NCBI GenBank assembly: GCA_023408315.1
Contig: JAEYKI010000029.1
Coordinates: forward strand, 171,539-235,538
Direction of reading: 5' to 3'
Origin: Bacillota bacterium
GTDB taxonomy: Bacteria > Bacillota > Clostridia > Christensenellales > Christensenellaceae
DNA: 64,000 nucleotides
Shown: positions 53,669 through 61,754 of the stretch, piece after piece
How positions within the stretch are numbered: position 1 is the first letter of the stretch
Layout of the letters: each line of letters opens with the position of its first letter
Notes under the pieces: generated by a model
The model's database searches: none
What the model saw: only the letters and a program-made list of their open reading frames with translations
Told to the model about the DNA's origin: nothing
Made by a program: the position numbers and the translations under genes

Positions 53669-54682
53669 TTATTCGTCTTCCCAGTTTTCATCCGGCTCAA
53701 ACTCGCGGCCCATCATGGCGCGCACACGGCCCACGATGCCGTTTGCGTCCAGTCCGTAATGGGCATACAAGTCTTCCGCGTAACCAATGGTAGCAAACGT
53801 ATCCCCAAGGCCGTGCTTCTGGAACACGCAGCCTTTTCCGGATTCCGCAATCACGCTTGCCACTGCGTCGCCCAGGCCGCCCAGCACGTTATGCTCTTCC
53901 ACCGTTAATATGCGGCGGGTATCTGTTACAGCTTTCAGTATAGCCTCGCGGTCTATGGGCTTCACGGTGTGCATGTTGAGCACGCGGACGGAAAGGCCGT
54001 CCTGTTCGTACAGCGTTTTTGAGGCCTGGATGGACTGCAGCACCGCGATGCCGCAGCAGATGATGGTAAGGTCTGTACCCGGATGCATTTCTATGGCTTT
54101 GCCTATGCTATATTCGTAGTCTTCACTCTCATAACAGGGCGGCTCGAACCCGCGGCCGATGCGGATATACACAGGTCCGGAAATATCCACGCACGCCCGC
54201 ACCGCTTTGCTGGTTTCTATGCCGTCCGCAGGGGCAATGACCGTCATGTTCGCGATGGAGCGCATGATGGCAAGGTCCTCCGTGCAGTGGTGGGTTGTGC
54301 CCGCGTGGCCAAAGGAGATGCCCGCGTGGGTCGCGATGATCTTGACGGGCAGGTTTTGATATGCAATGTCTGTGCGTACCTGCTCACCCGCGCGTAAAAC
54401 AGCAAAAATGGCCATGGTGGAGGCGAAGGGGATAAGCCCGGCTTTGGCAAGGCCCGCCGCAACGCCCATCATGTTTTGTTCGGCAATGCCTACATTGAAT
54501 AAACGTTCCGGAAAAGCTTCCCCAAAATGGACGATAGCCGTGGTTTTGGCAAGGTCTGCCGTCACGCCCACAATTTTATTATTTGTACGGCCCAGCTCGG
54601 CAAGCGTGCGCCCGTATATCTCGCGCGCCGTCATGGTGCTGGAATCATAACACGTCCAGGTTGTTCCTGTTGTAACTGCCAT
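53669..54682 (-). CDS. Transketolase, C-terminal subunit
   Basis: The 337-residue product carries the pyrimidine-binding and C-terminal domains of transketolase. GVTADLAKTTAIVHFGEAFPERLFNVGIAEQNMMG contains the catalytic Glu of the thiamine site. HAGISFGHAGTTHHCTEDLAIMRS and the C-terminal VEEHNVLGGLGDAVASV follow. It pairs with the N-terminal subunit encoded upstream, 13 nt away. Split transketolases occur in many anaerobes. Some are housekeeping and some serve dedicated sugar or sulfosugar pathways, and the neighbourhood here does not show which. Confidence 0.93.
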   Translation of the reverse strand: MAVTTGTTWTCYDSSTMTAREIYGRTLAELGRTNNKIVGVTADLAKTTAIVHFGEAFPERLFNVGIAEQNMMGVAAGLAKAGLIPFASTMAIFAVLRAGEQVRTDIAYQNLPVKIIATHAGISFGHAGTTHHCTEDLAIMRSIANMTVIAPADGIETSKAVRACVDISGPVYIRIGRGFEPPCYESEDYEYSIGKAIEMHPGTDLTIICCGIAVLQSIQASKTLYEQDGLSVRVLNMHTVKPIDREAILKAVTDTRRILTVEEHNVLGGLGDAVASVIAESGKGCVFQKHGLGDTFATIGYAEDLYAHYGLDANGIVGRVRAMMGREFEPDENWEDE

Positions 54683-54695
54683 ATCGATTCCCCCT

Positions 54696-55526
54696 TTAAC
54701 CTTTCAGAATGGCTTCGCGGGCGCGCTGCGCCAGCTCGGAATCCGCGGAACCGTAATGCCATTTTACGTTGTTTTCCATAAAGTCCACGCCCTTGCCTTT
54801 AACGGTGTTGGCAAGGATTAAAACGGGTTTGTCTGTTGCTGCCCAGGCACGGTCAAACGCACCGGCAATTGCATCAAGGTTATGCCCGTCTATCTCCACA
54901 ACATCCAGCCCAAAGGCGCGCCACTTGTCCGCAAAGGGCTCCAGGGACATTACGTCTTCCGTGCAGCCGTCTATCATCAGGCGGTTGCGGTCTACAATGG
55001 TGATTACGTTGCCCAGCTTAAAGTGATTCAGGGACATGGCGGCTTCCCACACGCTGCCTTCGCAGCACTCGCCGTCTCCCAGCAGGCAAACGGTTTTAAA
55101 GGGTTTCTGTAAATACCGCGCGCCCAGGCCCAGACCCACGGCCATGGAAAGCCCATGCCCCAGAGAACCGGCGGATACGTCGCACCCCTTGATTTTATTG
55201 CTGTCCGGGTGCATGGCAAACGGAGAGCCAAAGTGGTTGAAGCTTTTTAAATCTTCCAGGGGGAAATATCCCTTCATGGCAAGCTGGGGTATAAAGCCCG
55301 CCGCCGCGTGGCCCTTGCTTAAAATAAAGCGGTCCCGGTCCTCTAAGCAGGGGTTTTGCGGGTCTATATTCAGGTACTTGTAATAGAGCATCGTAAGTAT
55401 TTCCACAATGCTCAGTGAGCCGCCCACGTGCGCGCCGCCGGAATACACCATAACGTCCACAATGTGCAGCCGCAGTTCCTGAGCGCGCTTTGCAAGTTCG
55501 CTTTTCTCTGTCTCTGTGATGGGCAT
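54696..55526 (-). CDS. Transketolase, N-terminal subunit
   Basis: The ATG at 55526 (MPITETEK) follows AAAAAAGGAGG, giving 276 residues. A 14-codon upstream extension to 55568 would read through the repeat and ribosome binding site. The thiamine diphosphate motif is GDGECCEGSVWEAAMSLNHF then ITIVDRN. The N-terminal block VYSGGAHVGGSLSIVEILTMLYY and RFILSKGHAAAGFIP are also present. It forms the active enzyme with the next gene product. It lies just after repeat copy 2. Confidence 0.93.
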   Translation of the reverse strand: MPITETEKSELAKRAQELRLHIVDVMVYSGGAHVGGSLSIVEILTMLYYKYLNIDPQNPCLEDRDRFILSKGHAAAGFIPQLAMKGYFPLEDLKSFNHFGSPFAMHPDSNKIKGCDVSAGSLGHGLSMAVGLGLGARYLQKPFKTVCLLGDGECCEGSVWEAAMSLNHFKLGNVITIVDRNRLMIDGCTEDVMSLEPFADKWRAFGLDVVEIDGHNLDAIAGAFDRAWAATDKPVLILANTVKGKGVDFMENNVKWHYGSADSELAQRAREAILKG

Positions 55527-55551
55527 AACAGATAAACCTCCTTTTTTATTT

Positions 55552-55790
55552 GGAGGCGCCGCCTCCAAACCACCGCCAAAGGACCATTTGGCCCTTTGGA
55601 ATCCCGTTGCTTAAAATACCGCTGCGCGGTATTTTAAAAGATAAAGGGTAGCCTGCCTCAGGCATACGTATTTCTGATAATCTGCTTGCTTATTTTATTC
55701 AAAACGCCTTAAAGAGGCGTTTTAACATGAAAAGTCTTTTGCTTCTTTTCTAAAAAAAAGTGGGGTTCCGGGGGCAAAGCCCCGGTACGT
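55552..55790 (-). repeat. Interspersed structured repeat, full copy 2
   Basis: The 265-nt gap between the aminotransferase stop and the transketolase start holds no gene but the same element as 3369-3622, in reverse. Stems are 55552-55557/55561-55566, 55576-55585/55590-55599, 55611-55622/55626-55637 and 55701-55709/55715-55723. The unpaired block around 55664-55690 matches copy 1 closely. Paired positions differ between copies with pairing kept, for example CC/GG versus TT/AA at the ends of the 12-bp stem. Confidence 0.85.
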
Positions 55791-55792
55791 AA

Positions 55793-57031
55793 TTATTTTT
55801 TTATTGCGTGGAAAGCTTCGTCCGCAATATTGATGGTGTCGTCTATGTCTTTGTCTGTGAGCGAGCAGTTGATGAACTGGTTGTGATGGTTTGTAAAGAA
55901 CGCGCCGCGCTTTACGCATTCCGCCACCCACTGCTGGTGCAAAAAGAGGGAATCGTCGTCCGCTATGCGCATATACCACATGGAGGGCGCGCCTGTGACT
56001 TTTAAATTAAAACCGTTGCGCCGGCCCGCTTCCACCAGGCCATCAAGCAGCTTTTGACCTTTTTCCAGGCAGATACTAGCGGAATCTATCTCCCGCATCT
56101 TCTTAACGCATGCTATGCCCGCTGCAAATGGTTCCGCGGAGAGCCAGTAGCTGCCGGTATACATAACGCTGGAAACCGCGTCACGGAGGGCGGCCGTGCC
56201 TGTGAGCGCGGAGACGTTGTACCCGTTGGCGAGGGCCTTGCAGTAACAGGCGAGGTCTGCCTTAAAGCCGAAATATTTGTCCGATCCGCCCACGTCCAGC
56301 CTGAAACCGCAGCGCACGTCGTCTATAATGAGCACGATACCTTTATCTGTGCACAGCTTGCGCACCTTCTCCCAATAACCGGGCGCGGGCATTTCGTTGT
56401 CCTCAAACACCGGGTGATGGTATGGGGTGGAGATAAACCCCGCAATCTGCCCTTCGTTCTCGCGCACCAATTTTTCCAGGCCTTCATAATCGTTCCAGTC
56501 CACAAACAAATTGCTTGCAACGTCTTCCTCTATAATGCCGGGGTAGCCCATCTTCTGCGTCCAGGGAGCGACGCCGTGGTATCCTCCTTTGACGCGTATC
56601 AGCTTTTTGCGCCCGGTTGCGCAGCGCGCCACCATTACCGCAAGGCTTGTAACGTCTCCGCCGTTTTTGGCAAAAAAGCACCAGTCCGCCATATCGATGG
56701 TATCCACCAGAAGCTCCGCAAAGTCGATCATGATGCGGGAGGGGACGGATACGCAGTTTTCTTTTTTAAGCTGCGCCACTGCGGCAGCGTCCACTTCCTC
56801 GTTGCAGTACCCCAGTATATTGGGCCCGTAGCCGCACATGTAATCAATGTAGCGGTTTCCGTCCACATCCCAGAAATACGAATCCTTTGCGTGGTCTGTG
56901 AATATTGGGAATGCAGTCACCGGGATATAGCAGCTTTCCGCCGGGCCCTGGTGGCCGTATACGCCTGCCGGAATGCATTTTAACGCGCGCTCAAACAGTT
57001 CGCCGCTTTTTGTGTTTTTATATGTTTCCAT
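55793..57031 (-). CDS. Class III aminotransferase (glutamate-1-semialdehyde aminomutase-like)
   Basis: The ATG at 57031 (METYKNTK) has GAGG 6 nt upstream, giving 412 residues. Class III features are DVDGNRYIDYMCGYGPNILGY, FFAKNGGDVTSLAVMVAR, RVKGGYHGVAPW and LIIDDVRCGFR. The PLP lysine is in CYCKALANGYNVSALTG (about residue 263). It is not likely to be the haem-pathway enzyme. Its partner is alanine dehydrogenase two genes upstream, which recycles alanine to pyruvate and ammonia as in taurine-type transamination. A pyruvate-dependent transaminase making an aldehyde is the natural inference. The amine substrate is unknown. Confidence 0.85.
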   Translation of the reverse strand: METYKNTKSGELFERALKCIPAGVYGHQGPAESCYIPVTAFPIFTDHAKDSYFWDVDGNRYIDYMCGYGPNILGYCNEEVDAAAVAQLKKENCVSVPSRIMIDFAELLVDTIDMADWCFFAKNGGDVTSLAVMVARCATGRKKLIRVKGGYHGVAPWTQKMGYPGIIEEDVASNLFVDWNDYEGLEKLVRENEGQIAGFISTPYHHPVFEDNEMPAPGYWEKVRKLCTDKGIVLIIDDVRCGFRLDVGGSDKYFGFKADLACYCKALANGYNVSALTGTAALRDAVSSVMYTGSYWLSAEPFAAGIACVKKMREIDSASICLEKGQKLLDGLVEAGRRNGFNLKVTGAPSMWYMRIADDDSLFLHQQWVAECVKRGAFFTNHHNQFINCSLTDKDIDDTINIADEAFHAIKK

Positions 57032-57039
57032 GACGCACC

Positions 57040-57792
57040 TCACTGCAAGTATGCGGCTACCTGCATCAGTATCCGCGAAGCGTTGTCGATCATTGGGATA
57101 TACCCGCCGATCTTAATGTTTTCCCGGCCGATTGCCGTATAAAAATCCAGCCGCCCGTTTAGGATGTCCGCGGCTTCGGTAAGCCCGGAGAAGACCATCC
57201 GGGAACGGGGATTGGGAAAAGCGCCTGTCTCAGGAGAAAAGCGGTGGTTGTTCACCGTGACATGCACGGCGGGCCCGCCCTCCACCACAACATTTAGTAT
57301 GCCGTCCGGTACGCCGCCGGCGCTTATCTTGCCTACGGGATCGTTGTTCGCGATCTGCGCCAGGGCAAAAAAAGCGGTGTGGAACGTTAAATACGTATTG
57401 ATCTTGAAATATTGCTCGTCTTTGAGTAATTCCGGCGTTGGCTTTAAGAAATAAGCAAGGCGGTCCGTTAACTTGGTGAAATTATTTTGGAGGAATTTGA
57501 TTTTGGTCAGCCCTTTTTTGATCCCCGGCATTGCCTTTCCGTCAAACATATTGTTCAGATGTTCGGAGCTTTTAAAGCTCAGGATAACATCCGCCTTTGC
57601 GGCAGGCCCCGGTTTGTATTCGCAGGCCCCGTCACGGAAGATCAAATGCGCGCTTTCGCCGCCTTTGATTCCAAGCTGAAGGGTCAGGTTTTGCTGGGCC
57701 AGATTTTTTGCGGTTTCATCCATTGCACACAGTTGGGGTATATTGCTCAGCACCGCGTGCAGGTTGATGCATGCCTTTGTTGTTGCGTCCAT
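57040..57792 (-). CDS. SCP2-fold putative lipid/sterol-carrier-like protein B
   Basis: The 250-residue protein is a divergent homologue of the one at 52858-53649. Shared positions include LIFRDGACEYKPGPAAKADVILSF, then NNMFDGKAMPGIKKG in the first half. The second half has MVFSGLTEAADILNGRLDF then ENIKIGGYIPMIDNASRIL. Tandem SCP2-like halves and a hydrophobic middle are conserved. It probably binds a hydrophobic substrate or product. It lies 34 nt after ald and 8 nt before the aminotransferase gene, so co-transcription is likely. AGGAGG precedes the ATG. Confidence 0.65.
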   Translation of the reverse strand: MDATTKACINLHAVLSNIPQLCAMDETAKNLAQQNLTLQLGIKGGESAHLIFRDGACEYKPGPAAKADVILSFKSSEHLNNMFDGKAMPGIKKGLTKIKFLQNNFTKLTDRLAYFLKPTPELLKDEQYFKINTYLTFHTAFFALAQIANNDPVGKISAGGVPDGILNVVVEGGPAVHVTVNNHRFSPETGAFPNPRSRMVFSGLTEAADILNGRLDFYTAIGRENIKIGGYIPMIDNASRILMQVAAYLQ

Positions 57793-57826
57793 GGCACACC
57801 CTCCTTTATTATATTGTTCTTTTTGT

Positions 57827-58939
57827 TTACATCAGGTTTGCAGCCCCGGCGAAAGGAAGGCCGAAAGCCTCCGCAACGCCCCGGCAGGTGCATGCACCCC
57901 TGTATATATTGATTGCGTTTTGTATGCCCGCGTCCCTTTTAGCCGCTTCTTCCAGGCCCAGGTCCGCGATCATAAGGCCATATTTCAGCGTTGCATTGGT
58001 AAGCGCCTTGGTGGAGGTGTGCGATACCGCGCCGGGCATATTGGCCACGCAATAATGCAGAACGCCGTCTACCGTATAGGTGGGAGCCTGGTGCGTTGTG
58101 GCCCGCGTTGTTTCTGCGCAGCCGCCCTGATCCACAGCTACGTCCACAAACACGCAGCCTTGGCGCATTTGGGACAATATGCTTTTACGGATTAGCTTTG
58201 GGGCCGATGCGCCGGGTATCAGCACGGCGCCGATCACCAGGTCTGCTGCCGCAAGTTCTTCCTCAATGGAAGAGGTGGTGGAAAAAACGGTTTTTACCCT
58301 GCCGCCAAACTGGTCGTCCAGCTGGGCCAGCCTTTGTAAACTTACGTCCATAATGGTTACGTCTGCGCCCAGGCCCAAGGCAAGCCTGCATGCGTTGGTT
58401 CCAACCACGCCGCCGCCCAAAATAACCACCTTTGCGTTTTTAACACCGGGCACGCCGGATATCAGAACGCCGCTTCCGCCAAACGGTTTTTCCATGTATT
58501 TTGCGCCTTCTATCACGCTCAGGCGGCCCGCAATCTGGCTCATGGGAGCAAGCAGGGGCAGGGAACCGTTCTTATCTGTAAGCGTTTCATATGCCACGCC
58601 CTTGCAGCCGGAGGAAAGCATGGCGCGTGTTAAGGATTCCGCTGCAGCCAGGTGCAGATATGTGTATACAATTAAATCCCGGCGCAGGTAAGGGTATTCC
58701 TGCTCCAGCGGTTCTTTTACCTTTACAATCATTTCACTTGCAGCCCATACGTCCGCGGCTACGGGCAGCAGCAAAGCGCCGGCAGCAGCGTAAGCTTCGT
58801 CCGGAAATCCCGAGCCTTCGCCCGCTCCTTTTTCCACCAAAACCCGGTGCCCCCGCGCGGCATATTCCTTTACGTTTCCAGGCGTAATGCCTACGCGGAA
58901 TTCATTGTTCTTGATCTCTTTTACGCAACCAATCTTCAT
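57827..58939 (-). CDS. ald: Alanine dehydrogenase
   Basis: The product has 370 residues, the normal length. Motifs are MKIGCVKEIKNNEFRVGITP and GAGEGSGFPDEAY. YTYLHLAAAESLTRAM carries the catalytic His. The NAD fold is VVILGGGVVGTNACRLALGLGADVTIMD. It interconverts L-alanine with pyruvate and ammonia using NAD. It is first in the leftward cluster behind its own strong promoter. There it most likely regenerates the pyruvate needed by the neighbouring aminotransferase. Confidence 0.96.
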   Translation of the reverse strand: MKIGCVKEIKNNEFRVGITPGNVKEYAARGHRVLVEKGAGEGSGFPDEAYAAAGALLLPVAADVWAASEMIVKVKEPLEQEYPYLRRDLIVYTYLHLAAAESLTRAMLSSGCKGVAYETLTDKNGSLPLLAPMSQIAGRLSVIEGAKYMEKPFGGSGVLISGVPGVKNAKVVILGGGVVGTNACRLALGLGADVTIMDVSLQRLAQLDDQFGGRVKTVFSTTSSIEEELAAADLVIGAVLIPGASAPKLIRKSILSQMRQGCVFVDVAVDQGGCAETTRATTHQAPTYTVDGVLHYCVANMPGAVSHTSTKALTNATLKYGLMIADLGLEEAAKRDAGIQNAINIYRGACTCRGVAEAFGLPFAGAANLM

Positions 58940-59009
58940 GATGTTCGCCTCCCGAAGAGAAAAAATTAGGCAGACAATGATATGTAATATTAAATATGTT
59001 TACAAGCAA

Positions 59010-59038
59010 AGTATAGTATTATTTTAAATAATTGTCAA
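59010..59038 (-). promoter_or_regulatory. Promoter of the ald cluster
   Basis: On the minus strand a perfect TTGACA (complement of 59033-59038) and TATACT (complement of 59010-59015) are 17 nt apart. The leader to the ald start is about 64 nt. Confidence 0.75.
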
Positions 59039-59046
59039 TAATATGT

Positions 59047-59076
59047 TTGCACATTAGAAGCATTGTGTGTTATAAT
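59047..59076 (+). promoter_or_regulatory. Promoter of the DUF1836 gene
   Basis: TTGCAC at 59047-59052 and an extended -10 TGTTATAAT (TATAAT at 59071-59076) are 18 nt apart, divergent from the ald promoter. Confidence 0.6.
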
Positions 59077-59101
59077 TTTTTAAATACCGGAGGAAAGAAC
59101 G

Positions 59102-59611
59102 ATGATAACTGCCGAAGCCGCGCGCCAGTACCACTGCCCGCGCTGGAGTGAATTGCCCGACGTGCCTTTATATATGGATCAGGTTGTTGAGATCATCAAG
59201 AAAGCGCTGGACATATTTTCGGATGGAACTGAGCCTGTTATCACAGCCCCCATGATCAATAATTATGTCCGGCAAAAACTCATAGACCCGCCTGTTTATA
59301 AAAAATATGTAAAAGATCACGTATCCGAACTAATGGTCATCAGCCTTTTTAAGCGCTCGTTTTCCATGCAGGAAATTAAGAGCGTAACAATGGCCGTAAT
59401 AGACGAATATGGGATAGAGGAAGGCTACGACCTTTTCTGCGGCGAGTTGGAGGAATTCATGCGGGCTGCGTTTACTTCGGAAGACGACGATATTACGATC
59501 ACCAGAAAAGGCGATTCCACAGAGGTGCTGCTGCGCCTTGGAATGACGGCCTTTTTTGCCAAGCTGCTGGTTCAGAGCAAAATGGAAGCCGTGCAAAAAT
59601 CCGGTAAATAG
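59102..59611 (+). CDS. DUF1836 domain protein, putative DNA-binding regulator
   Basis: The 169-residue product matches the DUF1836 pattern. The N-terminal CPRWSELPDVPLYMDQVVEII leads to a MerR-like helix-turn-helix block (ITAPMINNYVRQKLIDPPV). A conserved MVISLFKRSFSMQEIKSVT segment follows. Such proteins are widespread in Firmicutes and are probably transcriptional regulators, but targets are unknown. The divergent arrangement with the ald cluster makes that cluster a reasonable candidate. GGAGG lies 8 nt before the ATG. Confidence 0.8.
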   Translation: MITAEAARQYHCPRWSELPDVPLYMDQVVEIIKKALDIFSDGTEPVITAPMINNYVRQKLIDPPVYKKYVKDHVSELMVISLFKRSFSMQEIKSVTMAVIDEYGIEEGYDLFCGELEEFMRAAFTSEDDDITITRKGDSTEVLLRLGMTAFFAKLLVQSKMEAVQKSGK

Positions 59612-59780
59612 CGCGTATCCTTCGCCGCTCTTTTTATATTTTAAGCTATATTTCATTCTGTTTTTTTATTGCTAACCTGTTATTCATATGAAGAAGCGTT
59701 CGCCGTTCGATTTTAAGTGAGAGGCAATGGAGCCGGTACAGAAAACGTCCGGCGAGCTTTGATACAGAAATCATATATGA

Positions 59781-61007
59781 ATGGAGATGAGCCAATTGAC
59801 GTACAAAGCCGAACCCTACAGGTGGGTCGCTCTTTTTTGCGTTGTCCCGATCCTGGCCGTAACACAGCTTTTCTGGCTGACCTTTTCCGCCATTTCGGAC
59901 ACGGCAGCCCACTTTTACAACGTCTCACCGCTCAGCATTGCGTTTTTGTCCATGAGCTACATGATCATTTATATTATAATGACCATTCCGGCCTCCATGC
60001 TCGCGGACAGAAAGGGCCTTCGGGCGGCGTATATTACCGGGGCGGTTATTACCGCAGTATTCGGTTTGATGCGCGGCCTGTTTGCGGACAGCTTTACGCT
60101 GGTGGTGATTGCGCAGGTTGGCATGGCCGTTGCGCAGCCGTTTTTGATGAATCCGATTACAAAACTGGCGGCCGCGTGGTTCCCGGTGAACGAGCGGGCG
60201 ACGGCCACGGGCATTGCCTCCATAGCCGGATACCTTGGAATTGTTGTGGCCATGGTAGCCACGCCCATACTGGTGGCGGAGCATTCCATGAGCGGAATGC
60301 TGATGGCATACGCATACACTTCCATTGCCTCTGCGGTTCTGGTGATTGTGCTGCTACGTGAAAAACCCAAAACGCCGGCCGGCCCGGGAGGAGAGATATT
60401 GAGCGGCTTTTCTGTGCGGGATATGGGAGCGCTTTTTAAAAACAGAAACTTCTTTTTGCTTGCAATCATTATGTTTATTGCCCTTGGCGCATTCAACGCG
60501 CTTTTAACCGTGATTGGAGACATGCTGCTGCCCAGGGGCATTGATGCGGACCAGGCGGGGCTGATTGGCGGCGCGATCATTCTGTTTGGCCTTGGCGGGG
60601 CTGCCGTGATCCCCATTCTTTCCGATAAAAAGAAAAAGCGGCGCATATACCTGATCGTCTCCCTGCTGGTTTCCCTTGCGGGCATTGCGGGGTTGTGTTA
60701 TGCTTCGGATTTTACGGTGTTGCTGATTGCGGGCGCAATTGCGGGATTCTTTTTGATGGGTGTTGGGCCGCTTGCGTTCCAGTTTGGAACGGAGATTGCC
60801 TACCCCATGCCCGAAGGCGCTTCTTACGGAATGCTGATGACTTCGGGGCAGATAGCGGGCATTCTTTTTATACTGTTTCTGTACGGACTTGCGGCGGGCG
60901 ACGGTTCCATGGTTCTCCCGCTCTCCATTTTGTTTGGCCTGCTGATTGTGGGACTGTTTGTTTCCACGCGCCTGAAGGAATCCGCCATTATAAAAGCTGA
61001 TTCCTGA
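59781..61007 (+). CDS. MFS transporter
   Basis: The 408-residue product has 12 predicted membrane segments. The MFS loop motif is LADRKGLRAAYITGAV between helices 2 and 3. PFLMNPITKLAAAWFPVNERATATGIAS resembles the FLVCR/CynX-type subgroup. The ATG at 59781 is used, but GGAGATGAG overlaps it. A TTG at 59796 with better spacing, or the ATG at 59787, could be the true start. The substrate is unknown. The 170-nt stretch between the DUF1836 gene and this one shows nothing further. Confidence 0.85.
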   Translation: MEMSQLTYKAEPYRWVALFCVVPILAVTQLFWLTFSAISDTAAHFYNVSPLSIAFLSMSYMIIYIIMTIPASMLADRKGLRAAYITGAVITAVFGLMRGLFADSFTLVVIAQVGMAVAQPFLMNPITKLAAAWFPVNERATATGIASIAGYLGIVVAMVATPILVAEHSMSGMLMAYAYTSIASAVLVIVLLREKPKTPAGPGGEILSGFSVRDMGALFKNRNFFLLAIIMFIALGAFNALLTVIGDMLLPRGIDADQAGLIGGAIILFGLGGAAVIPILSDKKKKRRIYLIVSLLVSLAGIAGLCYASDFTVLLIAGAIAGFFLMGVGPLAFQFGTEIAYPMPEGASYGMLMTSGQIAGILFILFLYGLAAGDGSMVLPLSILFGLLIVGLFVSTRLKESAIIKADS

Positions 61008-61027
61008 TTTGAAAAGATAGCATTTAG

Positions 61028-61060
61028 AAAAAGCGCAGAATAAATCCCTGCGCTTTTTGT
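61028..61060 (+). terminator. Terminator after the MFS gene
   Basis: A perfect 11-bp stem AAAAAGCGCAG/CTGCGCTTTTT (61028-61038 with 61048-61058) lies about 20 nt after the stop codon. Confidence 0.85.
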
Positions 61061-61202
61061 TTTGCAAAACAGCAGGTAAAATAACAGATTAAAATTTGTT
61101 TAAAAAACAAATATATGCAGAAATTAAAATTTAAAATTTCATATTATACAATATATTAATCTAAATGTTCGAACATTAAACATTAGAATGCAATTAGAAT
61201 CG

Positions 61203-61230
61203 TTGACAATTGCATCTCTAATGATATACT
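61203..61230 (+). promoter_or_regulatory. Promoter of the P-II/Amt operon
   Basis: TTGACA at 61203-61208 and TATACT at 61225-61230 are 16 nt apart. Transcription would start near 61237, leaving a leader of about 180 nt. The A+T-rich stretch 61061-61202 contains TGTTCGAACA (61169-61178), a 10-bp palindrome that might be an operator. Confidence 0.65.
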
Positions 61231-61260
61231 AATAAATGTAAAGATTAAGAAAATAGTGGT

Positions 61261-61360
61261 AACGAGGGCGTTTCAATTTTGCAGAAGTTGAAACGTATTT
61301 TTTTGGAAGCAAGAAACTGAACAGGCTGGCAAAGACGCCTTTTAATAAGGCGTTTTTTAT
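61261..61360 (+). promoter_or_regulatory. Tandem terminator-like hairpins in the P-II/Amt leader
   Basis: Hairpin 1 pairs CGTTTCAA (61269-61276) with TTGAAACG (61288-61295) and runs into T residues at 61298-61304. Hairpin 2 pairs ACGCCTT (61335-61341) with AAGGCGT (61347-61353), followed by T residues. A small alternative hairpin AACG-AGGG-CGTT (61261-61272) would break hairpin 1. The genes therefore lie behind two possible stops that need antitermination. In Clostridia, nitrogen genes are often controlled by ANTAR-domain proteins binding such leaders. That link is inference here. Confidence 0.5.
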
Positions 61361-61415
61361 TTCTCCGAAAAACAAATGCCTTGAACTCAAAAAAATAAGA
61401 AGGAGGTGCATGGGT

Positions 61416-61754
61416 TTGAAGAAAGTGGAATTTATAATCAAACCTGAAAAACTGGAAGACGTAAAGGAAGTCCTGAATGAGCTGGACATCAAGGGAATGA
61501 CGGTTATCACTGCGTCCGGATGCGGACTGCAAAAGGGCAAACGGGAAGTTTACAGGGGTGTTGAGTACAACATCAATCTGCTTCCCAAAGTAAAGGTGGA
61601 AACCATTGTAAAGGACGAGAAGGTTGAACTGCTGGTGGATGCGATTCAGAAAAAAATCCGTACCGGCAACATTGGAGACGGCAAGATTTTTATTTACGAT
61701 GTGGCCGGAGCAGTCAGGATAAGAACGGGGGAGTCTGGCGATGCTGCAATATAA
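61416..61754 (+). CDS. glnK: P-II family nitrogen regulatory protein (GlnK/GlnB)
   Basis: TTG at 61416 is preferred: AGGAGG lies 9 nt upstream and the resulting MKKVEFIIKPEKL start and 112 residues match the family exactly. The ATG at 61410 is only 3 nt from the same site. The T-loop region GLQKGKREVYRGVEYNINLLPK keeps both tyrosines. The C-terminal IGDGKIFIYDVAGAVRIRTG is the nucleotide-binding part. P-II proteins sense ATP/ADP and 2-oxoglutarate and block the Amt channel when nitrogen is plentiful. The gene overlaps the next ORF by 14 nt. Confidence 0.93.
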   Translation: MKKVEFIIKPEKLEDVKEVLNELDIKGMTVITASGCGLQKGKREVYRGVEYNINLLPKVKVETIVKDEKVELLVDAIQKKIRTGNIGDGKIFIYDVAGAVRIRTGESGDAAI

